Shown one piece after another: positions 43,898 through 53,065 of a stretch of 64,000 bases of DNA; position 1 is the first letter of the stretch, and every line of letters starts with the position of its first letter. Origin of the DNA: Xanthomonas floridensis (GTDB lineage Bacteria > Pseudomonadota > Gammaproteobacteria > Xanthomonadales > Xanthomonadaceae); the NCBI RefSeq assembly GCF_001642575.1, contig NZ_LXNG01000002.1, positions 1 through 64,000 on the forward strand, read 5' to 3'. A program made the position numbers and the translations under genes. The notes under the pieces are model-generated. The model saw only the letters and a program-made list of their open reading frames with translations. It searched no databases and had not been told where the DNA came from.

Positions 43898-44820
43898 TGC
43901 AGGCGCACTGCCGTGTGCGTGCACCTGGCCCGGCGCAGCCAACGCACTGCGCACCGCCGCACGCGCACGCTGCGGCACTGGCCACGCGCCTGGGCGATGC
44001 ACGGCTGTACACCTTGTACGACCAGGCCACCTGGTCCGAAGGCCCGGCCTGGTGGGAAGCGCACCGCACCCTGGTCTGGAGCGATGTCGTCGGCCGCCGC
44101 GTCCTGGGCTGGCGCGAAGACGGCGCAGTGGATGTGTTGCTGGATGCCACCGCCTTCACCAACGGCAACGCCGTGGATGCGCAGCAGCGGCTGGTGCATT
44201 GCGAACATGGGCGCCGCGCGATCACCCGCAGCGATGCACACGGCCGCGCACATCTGCTGGTGGGCCGTTTCGAGGGCAAGCGGCTCAACTCACCGAACGA
44301 CCTGGCCGTGGCGCGCGACGGCGCGCTCTGGTTCACCGACCCACCCTTTGGCCTGCTCAAGCCCAGCCAGGGCTGTCCTGGCGAACAGGAGCTCGATTTC
44401 CACGGCGTGTACCGGCTACCGCCCGATGGCGGACCGTTGCAATGCCTGGCCCGGCTGGACCACCCCAACGGGCTGGCGTTTTCGCCCGATGAGCGGGTGT
44501 TGTATGTCTCGCAGACGCCTGAGCACGGCCCCGGCACACCGGAGATCACCGCCTTCGATTGGCACGATGGTGCACTGCACGATCCGCGCCGCTTTGCGGT
44601 GGTGCCCGAGGGCATTGCCGATGGTTTCTGCGTCGATGATCAGGGCTGGCTGTGGAGCAGTTCCGCCACCGGCATTTGCATCTTTGATCCCGCCGGGCGC
44701 CTGCTTGGGCAGGTGCCCACACCGCAGACCGCCTCCAATTGCACGTTCGACCCACCCCAACAGCGGCTCTTCATCACCGGTGGCAGTTCGCTATGGATGC
44801 TGCAATTGCAGGGAACATAA
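43897..44820 (+). CDS. SMP-30/gluconolactonase-family protein
   Basis: A 307-residue six-bladed beta-propeller lactonase. Family motifs: ATWSEGPAWW with the metal-binding Glu, VLLDATAFTNGNAVD, KRLNSPNDLAVARDGALWFTDP, LDHPNGLAFSPDERVLYVS, and a late IADGFCVDDQGWLWSS with the metal Asp. It hydrolyses sugar lactones or related esters. It begins in the TGATG overlap with the cupin gene and ends before a terminator. Confidence 0.9.
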   Translation: MQAHCRVRAPGPAQPTHCAPPHAHAAALATRLGDARLYTLYDQATWSEGPAWWEAHRTLVWSDVVGRRVLGWREDGAVDVLLDATAFTNGNAVDAQQRLVHCEHGRRAITRSDAHGRAHLLVGRFEGKRLNSPNDLAVARDGALWFTDPPFGLLKPSQGCPGEQELDFHGVYRLPPDGGPLQCLARLDHPNGLAFSPDERVLYVSQTPEHGPGTPEITAFDWHDGALHDPRRFAVVPEGIADGFCVDDQGWLWSSSATGICIFDPAGRLLGQVPTPQTASNCTFDPPQQRLFITGGSSLWMLQLQGT

Positions 44821-44881
44821 GCGGAACCACGCGGCGTGGCGACGCTGCGCACGCTTGACCTGGCAAACGCCAGGCAATAAA

Positions 44882-44915
44882 AAAGCCCGCTTGCAGCGAA
44901 CTGCCAGCGGGCTTT
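44882..44915 (+). terminator. Terminator after the SMP-30 gene
   Basis: AAAGCCCGCT (44882-44891) pairs with AGCGGGCTTT (44906-44915), with an upstream A-run. The 10-bp stem lies between convergent genes. Confidence 0.82.
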
Positions 44916-45049
44916 GCTCCCTCCCCCACGTCGGGATGCAGGATCATAGTGCGCGCCCCGAATGCGACTTGCACGCTGCACTGCAAAACAACACCAGACA
45001 GTACAGAACTGGCTCAGTTTTCTTCACATGGTGCTGGCGCTGCAGGCGC

Positions 45050-47479
45050 TCACCGCAGCAGATCCGGCTGCGCCCGATACCACTCCGGCGCACGCAGCAG
45101 ATGCCATTCGGGCGTGTCGTTGCGCAGGCCCACCGCCGCACTGAGCATGCCCCAGCGTGCAAGCAGGCTGCCGCTGCGTTGGCGGCCCTGCAGGCGTAGA
45201 CGCGCATCGACCTGGAAGCGATCGTTACGCGCCTGCAGCCGATCGACGATGACCGTCTCGTCTTGCCAATGCACGCGGCCAGTCACCTGCGCCTGGCCTG
45301 CATCCACCAGCCGCAACATCCAGTTCGGAATGGAGCGGTCGCGTGCATACAACGCCATCAGAAATGCCAGGTCGCGTACCTGGATGCGCACCCGCCCATC
45401 CACACCGATCGGCTGCCGCCATTGCATGCGCGTATCGTCCAGCACGATGCGCGCCCACCATCCATCGCGACGCTGTCCATCCGGACCAGTAAAGCCGACG
45501 TTGCGCAGTTGCACGGTACTGGCATCGAGGCGAAAGGTTTCCTCGCGCAGATCGCCGCGCTGCAAGCGCAGATCCGCATCCACATCGCCACGCATCGCAA
45601 GCCCTGCAAATTGCAGGCGGGCCGCACGCGCACCGATGCGCAAACCACCGGTGCCGATCCTTCCACCCGGCTCGATCTTCAGGTCGCCACTGAGCACGCC
45701 GTTGCCGCCATCGAAGCGCAACTGCTGTTGCGGCAGATAGCGGTTGTACGCACGCAGATCCGGTACGCGTGCATTGGCAAAGGTCAGGTGCGCGCGCGTG
45801 GCATCGCGCAGGCTGGCCAGGTTGCGCGCATCGGCACGCGTGCGCAGGTCCAGCCGCAGATCACGGCCTTGCACGAACGGACGTGCCGGTGCATCGGTAT
45901 GCGCAATCGAAAACTGCTGCATCTGCAGTGCGAGCGCGGGCAGCAACTGGCCGTTGGCGTCGGCGGCCACGCGCAGATCGGCACTGGCCTGGCCCGCGAT
46001 CGCGTGGCCCATCACGCCCACCTGGGCACGCACATGCGGTACCTGCAGGCGGCTGCCGGCACCGAGGCGGCCACGGTCGATCCGCAGATCGGCATCCACC
46101 AGGCCATCGCCTTCCAGGGTGAGCCAGTCCACATCGGGAAACAGCGCCGGAATCCAGCTGAGCGAAGCCAGCTGCCAATGCAGGCGGGCATGCCCGGACG
46201 TCCGCGGCAACAACGCGCGCAGACCGCCCAGCGGCACCTGTCTGCCCTGCACGCGCAGATCCGCATCCAGGGTGAGTCCGGCATCGGCGGGCTCGGGCAT
46301 GGCGATCTTCAGGCGCATGTCTTCATCCACCTGCAGCTGCGCGGTGAGTTCGCCCAGCAAGGCTGCCGGTGCGCGCGTGCTGTCGTGCAAGGGTGCGCGC
46401 CAGTGCAACTGGCTGCCAGGTTGCAGGGCGCCGCGCGCCCAGCGCAGCTCGCCGTCTGCGCGTCCCTTGCCCGGCCGGGTCACGACGCGGTGGCGCCCCT
46501 GCGCATTGCGCGTGACATCCAGCGCCGCGGTGCCGCCATGCACGGCCAGCAAGGCGTCGGAGAGCTGCAGCAACGCCACCCCACGCGCCTGATCGGGCCT
46601 GTGCCGGGCGATGCCGGCTTCCAGGCGGAGCTGCCCGTTGCGCAGCAGCTCGTTCTGGCCCCAACGCACACGCGCCTGGTCAAAGCTGGCACGCGAGGGA
46701 TACAGCTCCATCGGCCCACCGCGCAGCTGCTTGAACACCCCCAACTGCAACTGCCCCTGCCCCTCGATGTGTAGCTGGTGCAGCGACAACGCCTGCACCA
46801 GCTCGGCGTCGATGCGGTCGAACTGCAGCGTCCATGCCCGAGCAACCGGCTGCTGGACTGCAGGCAGCTGCGTTCCCGGCCGAACAGCTGTTCTTGGCTG
46901 CGAAGCAGCGCCGTCTGCCTGACTGGAGGTTGTGCTGCCCGATGCCGTTGGCGTTGCAGCAGGCGCTGATGCCTGTGGCGCGGCAGTGACGGCAGCGCGC
47001 GCTTCCCCGGCGGCAGATTTCTCGGATATTGCGCCTGCGGTAGCGACGGGCCGCTGGGCGGAAGATGCGGCGCCACCAGATGACGGGTTTGCCACGGCTG
47101 CTGGCGGCGTTGTGGCCTGAAGCGCGGCACGCACGCCATGCACCTGCAACTGCGGCACCAGCAGTTGGCGGTGCAGCAGCGGCAACAGCCGGATCTGCCC
47201 GCTCATGCGCTGGGCACTGACCGTCCAGCGGTGACGCGTGGAGCGCCCCTGCAGGGCCACGTCCCATAACACCAGCCGACCCGGCCACCAGGTCAGCGCC
47301 GGCCCCCACTGCATGGCGAATGTGTCCGGCCTGCGATTGAGCGCGGCCGGTCCCAACGGGGTATTGAGCAGCAGGTTGCCCAGCAACAGATAGCCTGCGT
47401 ACAGCGCGACCACGACCAGCAATGGCCAGCGCAGTGCGCGCGGTAGGGCGCGCCAGCGGGCGCGAGGCGGCATCGTCAT
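45050..47479 (-). CDS. AsmA-like membrane-anchored protein, paralogue A
   Basis: An 809-residue protein: short cytosolic N-terminus, one TM (WPLLVVVALYAGYLLLGNLLL), then a long periplasmic part of repeated amphipathic beta strands typical of AsmA/TamB-type lipid-transport or envelope proteins. A Ser/Ala/Thr-rich low-complexity linker occupies roughly residues 125-205. Directly upstream lies a paralogue sharing LLLGN.LLNTPL, NRRPDTFAMQWGPALTWWPG, the RxYNRYLPxxxxRxxGGxGxLxGD pattern, and the C-terminal W...PEWYRAQPDLL ending. The ATG at 47479 (MTMPPRARW) is the sensible start. Confidence 0.78.
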   Translation of the reverse strand: MTMPPRARWRALPRALRWPLLVVVALYAGYLLLGNLLLNTPLGPAALNRRPDTFAMQWGPALTWWPGRLVLWDVALQGRSTRHRWTVSAQRMSGQIRLLPLLHRQLLVPQLQVHGVRAALQATTPPAAVANPSSGGAASSAQRPVATAGAISEKSAAGEARAAVTAAPQASAPAATPTASGSTTSSQADGAASQPRTAVRPGTQLPAVQQPVARAWTLQFDRIDAELVQALSLHQLHIEGQGQLQLGVFKQLRGGPMELYPSRASFDQARVRWGQNELLRNGQLRLEAGIARHRPDQARGVALLQLSDALLAVHGGTAALDVTRNAQGRHRVVTRPGKGRADGELRWARGALQPGSQLHWRAPLHDSTRAPAALLGELTAQLQVDEDMRLKIAMPEPADAGLTLDADLRVQGRQVPLGGLRALLPRTSGHARLHWQLASLSWIPALFPDVDWLTLEGDGLVDADLRIDRGRLGAGSRLQVPHVRAQVGVMGHAIAGQASADLRVAADANGQLLPALALQMQQFSIAHTDAPARPFVQGRDLRLDLRTRADARNLASLRDATRAHLTFANARVPDLRAYNRYLPQQQLRFDGGNGVLSGDLKIEPGGRIGTGGLRIGARAARLQFAGLAMRGDVDADLRLQRGDLREETFRLDASTVQLRNVGFTGPDGQRRDGWWARIVLDDTRMQWRQPIGVDGRVRIQVRDLAFLMALYARDRSIPNWMLRLVDAGQAQVTGRVHWQDETVIVDRLQARNDRFQVDARLRLQGRQRSGSLLARWGMLSAAVGLRNDTPEWHLLRAPEWYRAQPDLLR

Positions 47480-47848
47480 GACGGCAGGCTCCTCAAGGAC
47501 CGCGCACGCGGCGCCGCGCAGTGTGGCAAGCGGGCCGTGAGTGCGGTGCGCAGCGGGCTCCCCCTTGAGGTCGCCCGGCTTGCATCGCGGCCGCAGCCAT
47601 GGCGGCGGGAGGGTTGCTGGTTGCGGTTGGCGACACAGCGTAGCCACCGATGCAACAGGTATCCCCGCGGCGCGCTGCCAGCATCCGCATGCACCACGCG
47701 CGAGGCGCGGCATGACCTTCTACGCCGCTACAACGCGGCACCATCGGAACGAGACATCAGTTCCACGCCGGCCTGCCAACCAACTGCCTGCGCACATCGC
47801 GCTTGAGGCGAAGCAGTTGCATGCGCGGCCTTCGGCCGGACGTGTGCC
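47480..47848. other. Spacer between the two AsmA-like paralogues
   Basis: About 370 bp with no supported gene. A GCGGCCTTCGGCCG hairpin lies near 47824-47837. Both paralogues may have separate promoters, as this gap is long for an operon. Confidence 0.35.
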
Positions 47849-50026
47849 TTACTTGCTCCTGGACACCGCAGGCAACAGGCCAGGTTGCGACTCATACCAC
47901 TCACGCGCGCCAGCCAGATGCCATTGACGTTGCTTGCCATCGAGTTCGATGCCGGCACCGAGCACGCCCCAGCGCAGGTAGAGATTGCCGCGGCGCTGTG
48001 CGTCGTCGAGCGCCAGGCGGGCACGCAAGGACAGGCGCTGGTTTTCGGCATGCAGATCATCGACGGTGAGTTGCTGCTTGCGCCAGCGCACCCGACCGGT
48101 TGCGTCGAGTTGCCCCGAGTCCAGCAAACCCACCACCCAGCGCGGATAATCGCTGCGTTGTGCGAACACCGACAACAGCGGTGCGGCATCGCGCATGTGC
48201 AACGCGGCATCGGCATCCAATTGGAACGGCGCGCTGGCCTGGATGGTGCCGGCACCGACCTGCAACTCGCCCCACCAGCCGGCATCGGCGCTGTCTTCTC
48301 CCACCCGCATGTTGCGCAGGCGCACGCGGGTGCCGCTGAGATCGAAGAACTTGTTCTTGAAGTCGGCACGCTGCAGCTGCGCCTGCAGTTCGGCGTCGCC
48401 GCGCATCTGCACACCGGCCAGCGCCAAATGCGCGCCCTGGCCGCGCAGATGGGCATGACCGCTGCCCACATCGCCGGAGGCGTTGAGCGCGACATCGCCG
48501 GTCAGGCTGCCGCGCCCGCCGAGCAGGCGCACGTTGTTGCCCGGCAGATAGCGGTTGTAGACGGTCAGGTCGGGCACCTGGGCATCGCTGAAACGCAGCT
48601 GCGCCTTCAGCGTGTCGCGCAGGCGCGCCAGCTCGGCGTCGCCATGCATGGCCAGCTGCAGGTCACGGCCATCCAGCAATACCTGCCGCGGCGCGTCGCG
48701 CGGCGCAGCCTTGAAGGTGGGAATGCTCACGTCCAGATGCGCCTGCGGCGTGGCGGCGTCGTCGATGCGCCCACGCGCGTTGGCAACGCCTGCCAGCCGC
48801 GTATCGAACACCTGCGCCACCGCTTCGACCCGTGGAATCTCCAGGCTGCTGCCACTGGTCAGCCGGCCCTGCGCCAGGCGCAGGTCGGCCTCGACCAGTC
48901 CGCCGCCTTCCAGCTGGAACCAGGGCTTGCGCACGAACAGCTCGGCAATCCAGTTCAGCGATTCGAACTTCCAGCGCCCCTGCACCTGACCGGACAGACG
49001 CGGCAGCACCTGCGCCGGCTGCTCGAACGGGATGCTGCGGCCGGCGATGCGCAGGTCGGCGTGCAACTCGCTTCCCGTGTCTTCATCGCGCGGCAACCGC
49101 GCCTGCAAGCGGATGTCCTGTGCCACGTCCAGTTGCAGCGCAAGCATGCCGCGGTCGGTGGCCCCCACCCCGGCCATCAGCGGCAGCCGCCATACCGCAT
49201 GGCTGCCCGGCTGCAGTGCACCGTTGGCTAGCGCGATGTCGGCCTCCACCCTCGCCGCCGACGGCCCGCTGCGGATGTCCACGTGCGGTGCGCCGGTATC
49301 GATCTTCAGCGCCACCGTGCTGGCTTTCAGCTGCAGGCGCGCCTGGGTGATGCCGAGCTTGCGCAGTCCCGGGGCCTGGTCGCGGTAATGGCGCGGAAAC
49401 TGAAACTGCGCATCCAGCTGGGCGCCATTGAAGACCTGGACGCCATCGTAGCTGACCACCGCATCCTCAAAGCCGGCTTCGGAGGCAAACAGTTCCGATG
49501 GCCCGCCCTTGAGCTGCTTCAGGAAGCCGACCTTGCCGTGCCCATTGCCGGCGATCAGCAACTTGCCCAGGCGCGCACTGCGGATGCTGTTGCTGGTGAT
49601 CGCATCGAAGCGCAGCGTCCAGCCCCGGTTGCCGCGCGGTGGTGGCGGAATGGGGGTGTCGGAGCTGTCCACTTCTGCGCTGACATTGGTGGCATGCAAC
49701 CACGGCAGGCGCACCTCGCGCCGGAACAGGGCCAGCAACGCGATACGCGCATGCGCGCGATCGGCGTGGAAGACGTACACGGTGCGGTTGGCCTGCCCGC
49801 GCATGCGCACGTTCCAGGCCATCACCTCGCCCGGGAACAGCGTCAGTGCCGGGCCGGTCTGCATGGTGAACTTGTGCGGCTGCCGGTTGGTGCTGGCATC
49901 GAACAACGGGGTATTGAGATAGAGGTTGCCGGCCAGCAGATACAGCACGTACAGCGCCAACACCACGACCACTGCAAGACGCCACGGCCGGGGCCAGCGC
50001 TGGAAGCGATCGCGAAGAGAGGGCAT
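47849..50026 (-). CDS. AsmA-like membrane-anchored protein, paralogue B
   Basis: A 725-residue protein with the same layout as its downstream neighbour: TM near residues 20-42 (LAVVVVLALYVLYLLAGNLYL), then NTPLFDAS, NRQPHKFTMQTGPALTLFPG and a long periplasmic beta-rich region. It lacks the low-complexity linker of paralogue A, which accounts for much of the length difference. Segments YNRYLPGNNVRLLGGRGSL and GAREWYESQPGLLP match A. An old tandem duplication is the simplest explanation. The start is ATG 50026 (MPSLRDRFQRW). Confidence 0.8.
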   Translation of the reverse strand: MPSLRDRFQRWPRPWRLAVVVVLALYVLYLLAGNLYLNTPLFDASTNRQPHKFTMQTGPALTLFPGEVMAWNVRMRGQANRTVYVFHADRAHARIALLALFRREVRLPWLHATNVSAEVDSSDTPIPPPPRGNRGWTLRFDAITSNSIRSARLGKLLIAGNGHGKVGFLKQLKGGPSELFASEAGFEDAVVSYDGVQVFNGAQLDAQFQFPRHYRDQAPGLRKLGITQARLQLKASTVALKIDTGAPHVDIRSGPSAARVEADIALANGALQPGSHAVWRLPLMAGVGATDRGMLALQLDVAQDIRLQARLPRDEDTGSELHADLRIAGRSIPFEQPAQVLPRLSGQVQGRWKFESLNWIAELFVRKPWFQLEGGGLVEADLRLAQGRLTSGSSLEIPRVEAVAQVFDTRLAGVANARGRIDDAATPQAHLDVSIPTFKAAPRDAPRQVLLDGRDLQLAMHGDAELARLRDTLKAQLRFSDAQVPDLTVYNRYLPGNNVRLLGGRGSLTGDVALNASGDVGSGHAHLRGQGAHLALAGVQMRGDAELQAQLQRADFKNKFFDLSGTRVRLRNMRVGEDSADAGWWGELQVGAGTIQASAPFQLDADAALHMRDAAPLLSVFAQRSDYPRWVVGLLDSGQLDATGRVRWRKQQLTVDDLHAENQRLSLRARLALDDAQRRGNLYLRWGVLGAGIELDGKQRQWHLAGAREWYESQPGLLPAVSRSK

Positions 50027-51205
50027 GGGCACGGGTGCAGGACGAGTCTGCAACCACTATCGCGGGTGCGTTGACGCAGGAGCGTGAATACGGGCGAAGG
50101 CTGGCGGCCGCAGGCGCGCTGCCTGATCCCGGTTCGGGGCAAGCTGTGAAGGCTCACGGGACTGCAGACTTCGTGCGCGGCCCTGGCGCCCACCGGGCGG
50201 TAGCCCTGGCTGCGGACGGGCGCGGCTATTCCCGCGGTGCACAGCTTGCCCTGGAAGCGCGATAACGCTCACCGGACAGCCGCGCTTGCCTGGCATTACC
50301 AGGCTGCGGTGATGCAGCCGTTTCTTCGGCGATAGGGTCTGCCTGCAAGGGCGAAGGCATGTCTCCAGACGGGCACACCGCACAGGGAGATTTCGCGGAT
50401 CTTGTCGTGCGACTGGGCCACGCCAGCACGCCAGGCCGAAACCGCGGCCGCTGTGCGTCGCTGCGGGGTGATGCACGGCGGATGCCATGCATCTGCGGCG
50501 ACATCGCCCAGTGACCTGATATTCCAGGCTGGCCGCCGTCAGCTGGCCAGGCACGGGCGACGTGAGCGATTAACCCGTTTGCAACTTCATGTCCGTCTGC
50601 GCCACGCAACGACATGCGCAGGTCATGTGCGCGGCGGATAACGTTGCCACCTGTTCGGTCGCGGTGCAGACGGCGCCCTCCTCCTGGCCACCGCAGCGAC
50701 AGGTCACCGTGGGTGGTGTGTTCGATACGCCGGGCCGGCTGCTGAAGTCGGCCCGGCGCTTTTTCGCTTGCCCGGCAGCTCCCGAACCGGTACGACGCTC
50801 TCCGCAGAGGTGCCTGATTCGGCATGTATCTTTGCAACGGCGCGGTGTGTCGGGGCGACAGGCTTCTCCATCTCGCATCCATGCCGGTTGCATCGCGTGT
50901 CGAGCTGATCGAGTGCTGCGCGGTTGCCGGCAGAAGATGGTGCCGGACAAGGCCACGGGCCGAGCCTGCAAGATCGTCCACAGGCGCGGTTGCCGCGTCC
51001 ACGCCATCACCGCGCAAACCGGAATCTGTAAGCCGCGACTCGCACAACGAACTCCGCAGTTTGCAGCGTCCAGCAAGGTGCTGGCCTCAACCTGCGACCA
51101 GCCGCCTGCACTGGCTGCAGCGGGCGGGGTCGGCCGCCTACCTGCTCAGCCCGTGCATGACCTCGTCGGCGCGTCCCGCATCGTCGACGCAGTCGGGACC
51201 GTGCC
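50027..51205. other. 1.2-kb region without a recognisable gene
   Basis: Open frames exist on both strands but none shows a signal peptide, known motif or convincing ribosome-binding site. Part of it must contain the promoter for paralogue B. A terminator-like hairpin at 50728-50764 implies that some plus-strand transcript ends here, possibly a small RNA or a short unrecognised gene starting near 50589. Confidence 0.4.
50728..50764 (+). terminator. Orphan terminator-like hairpin
   Basis: CGCCGGGCC (50728-50736) pairs with GGCCCGGCG (50750-50758), followed by CTTTTT. It fits a plus-strand rho-independent terminator with no annotated gene upstream. Confidence 0.6.
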
Positions 51206-52279
51206 TCACGCAGCCTCATCGATGCGGCGTGCGCGACGCGTGCGCACTGCCGTCGCCAGCCGTTGCAGTACCTGCACCGAGGAGTCCCAGTCGATGCAGC
51301 CATCGGTAATGCTCTGGCCGTAAGTCAGCTCGCACCCGGGAACCAGTTCCTGGCGGCCGCCGACCAGATGGCTCTCGACCATGACGCCGACAATGCGCGT
51401 CTCGCCGCCTTCCAGCTGCGCTGCAATGTCCTCGACCACCTTGGGCTGGTTCTCGGGATTCTTGCTGCTGTTGGCGTGGCTGGCATCGATCATCAGGCGC
51501 GCCGGCAGGCCGGATGTGTTCAGCACCTGGCTCGCCGCCTCCACACTGGCCGCATCGAAATTGGGCACCTTGCCGCCACGCAGGATCACGTGGCAATCCG
51601 GGTTGCCGGCAGTGGCCGCCACCGCAGTGTGGCCGTCCTTGGTCACGGCCAGGAAATGGTGCGGATGCGAGGCCGCACCCACCGCGTCCACCGCAATCTT
51701 GACGTCGCCGCCGGTGCCGTTCTTGAAGCCCACCGGGCACGACAGCCCCGAGGCCATTTCGCGATGCACCTGGCTTTCGGTAGTGCGCGCGCCGATTGCG
51801 CCCCAGGCCACCAGGTCGGCGATGTACTGCGGCGAGATGATGTCGAGAAACTCGACGCCGGCCGGCAGGCCCAGGTTGTTGATGTCGCGCAGCAAGCCAC
51901 GCGCCACGCGCAGGCCCTTGTTGATCTGGAAGCTGCCGTCCAGGTCCGGATCGTTGATCAAGCCCTTCCAGCCGATGGTGGTGCGCGGCTTTTCGAAGTA
52001 CACCCGCATCACGATCTCCAGCGCATCGCCGAACTGGTCGCGCAACGGGCGCAGACGTTGCGCGTAGTCCATTGCGGCCACCGGGTCGTGGATCGAACAG
52101 GGCCCGATCACCACTGCCAGGCGGTCGTCGCGGCCGTGCAGGATTTCGTGCAGCGCGGCCCGCGATTCGGTCACGGTCTCGGAGGCGCGCTCATCGCAAG
52201 GCAGCAGCGCCAGCAGCTGCGAAGGAGGGGCAAGGGCTTCGATCTTGCGGATACGCAGGTCATCGGTCACAGGCGGCAT
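51206..52279 (-). CDS. aroG: 3-deoxy-7-phosphoheptulonate synthase (DAHP synthase, class I)
   Basis: A 357-residue enzyme joining phosphoenolpyruvate and erythrose 4-phosphate in the first step of aromatic amino-acid synthesis. AroF/G/H hallmarks: LAVVIGPCSIHDPVAAMDYA, EIVMRVYFEKPRTTIGWKGL, GARTTESQVHREMASGLSCP, GFKNGTGGDV, MIDASHANSSKNP and a late GQSITDGCIDW. The start at 52279 lies just downstream of an attenuator whose leader peptide is rich in Phe, Tyr and Trp, so expression should be attenuated by charged aromatic tRNAs. Which residue feeds back on the enzyme cannot be read from sequence by eye. Confidence 0.95.
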   Translation of the reverse strand: MPPVTDDLRIRKIEALAPPSQLLALLPCDERASETVTESRAALHEILHGRDDRLAVVIGPCSIHDPVAAMDYAQRLRPLRDQFGDALEIVMRVYFEKPRTTIGWKGLINDPDLDGSFQINKGLRVARGLLRDINNLGLPAGVEFLDIISPQYIADLVAWGAIGARTTESQVHREMASGLSCPVGFKNGTGGDVKIAVDAVGAASHPHHFLAVTKDGHTAVAATAGNPDCHVILRGGKVPNFDAASVEAASQVLNTSGLPARLMIDASHANSSKNPENQPKVVEDIAAQLEGGETRIVGVMVESHLVGGRQELVPGCELTYGQSITDGCIDWDSSVQVLQRLATAVRTRRARRIDEAA

Positions 52280-52333
52280 AACGTTGTCTCGGGTCGGCAG
52301 TGCATCGGGGAAGCCAGGCAAAGCGGCAACAAA

Positions 52334-52361
52334 AAAGCCGCCAGTGAGCGCTGGCGGCTTT
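52334..52361 (-). terminator. Attenuator terminator in the aroG leader
   Basis: Minus strand: 11-bp stem AAAGCCGCCAG / CTGGCGGCTTT with a 6-nt loop and a T-run, lying between the leader peptide and aroG. Its 5' arm region CCGCCAGCG can alternatively pair with CGCTGGCGG inside the leader peptide gene (52410-52418), giving a mutually exclusive antiterminator. Confidence 0.9.
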
Positions 52362-52385
52362 TCGGGAATGCTGCTGAAGTTTCCT

Positions 52386-52469
52386 TCAGGGTGAATGCAC
52401 TCCTTCCTCCGCCAGCGGCATCGGAAAACCGTAGTACCAAAAATAAAACTGGCTGCGGGGTGCGTTCAT
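52386..52469 (-). CDS. Aromatic-rich leader peptide controlling aroG
   Basis: A 27-codon reading frame from the ATG at 52469, MNAPRS followed by QFYFWYYGFPMPLAEEGVHS and P. Seven of eight consecutive residues 8-15 are aromatic (FYFWYYGF): three Phe, three Tyr and one Trp. It ends 25 bases before the terminator stem on the transcript. A ribosome stalling at these codons would leave the CGCUGGCGG segment (codons for PLAE) free to pair with the terminator's 5' arm and let aroG be transcribed. Completion of the peptide masks that segment and allows termination. This is the architecture of classical amino-acid attenuators. Confidence 0.88.
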   Translation of the reverse strand: MNAPRSQFYFWYYGFPMPLAEEGVHSP

Positions 52470-53065
52470 GAGGTGCATTGATACCACGCGTGTTTGCGCG
52501 TTGCCACTGTTTCATCGGCAACGGACCCTGTGCATCGAAGCACTGGTTGCGTGGCGCGGCAAGGAGTCAAAGGCATGGCATCGACGGTTGATCGGGGCTA
52601 CGGAATGCAATCCGATCGCTGTCGAGCTGCCGATGGGCCTACGTGCAGCGGCAGTGTCGCGGGATAGTCCTGCGCGTCACTGGCGCGGTGCGATCAAGAC
52701 ACTGGCGTGGAGATTCACCCGCCTGACAGCGCGCACCAGGTGCAAGGTCGCCTTGACCCCTGCACACCAAGGGACGTTTCAGGCCCGCTCCTCGTGGCGA
52801 GCGGATGCGGATACCGTGTCCAGCAGCTGTGACATGAGCGGTGCCGCACTGCCGACCTGTCAGTCCTCAGCGGCGGTTGGGGCGGTCCAGCTCTTGGGCA
52901 GGAGTGCGCTCCGGGCACTCTCCTAGCCCAGGAACACCGGAAGTATCGTTTCACCCTCACTGTTTGATGCGTCTCTAGACCCTGAAATTTACAATACAAA
53001 TCAGTCACTTGTTACGCTATCAAGCATGATGTATCGTTTCAGAAATCGTTTCATACGTGATTTGC
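52470..53065. other. Intergenic region with direct repeats before the YjjJ-type gene
   Basis: The divergent promoter region of aroG and the HipA/YjjJ-like gene. GTATCGTTTCA occurs at 52943-52953 and 53031-53041, with a third core ATCGTTTCA at 53045-53053 immediately before the start. The 52970-53060 part is notably AT-rich. No further gene is supported. Confidence 0.55.
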
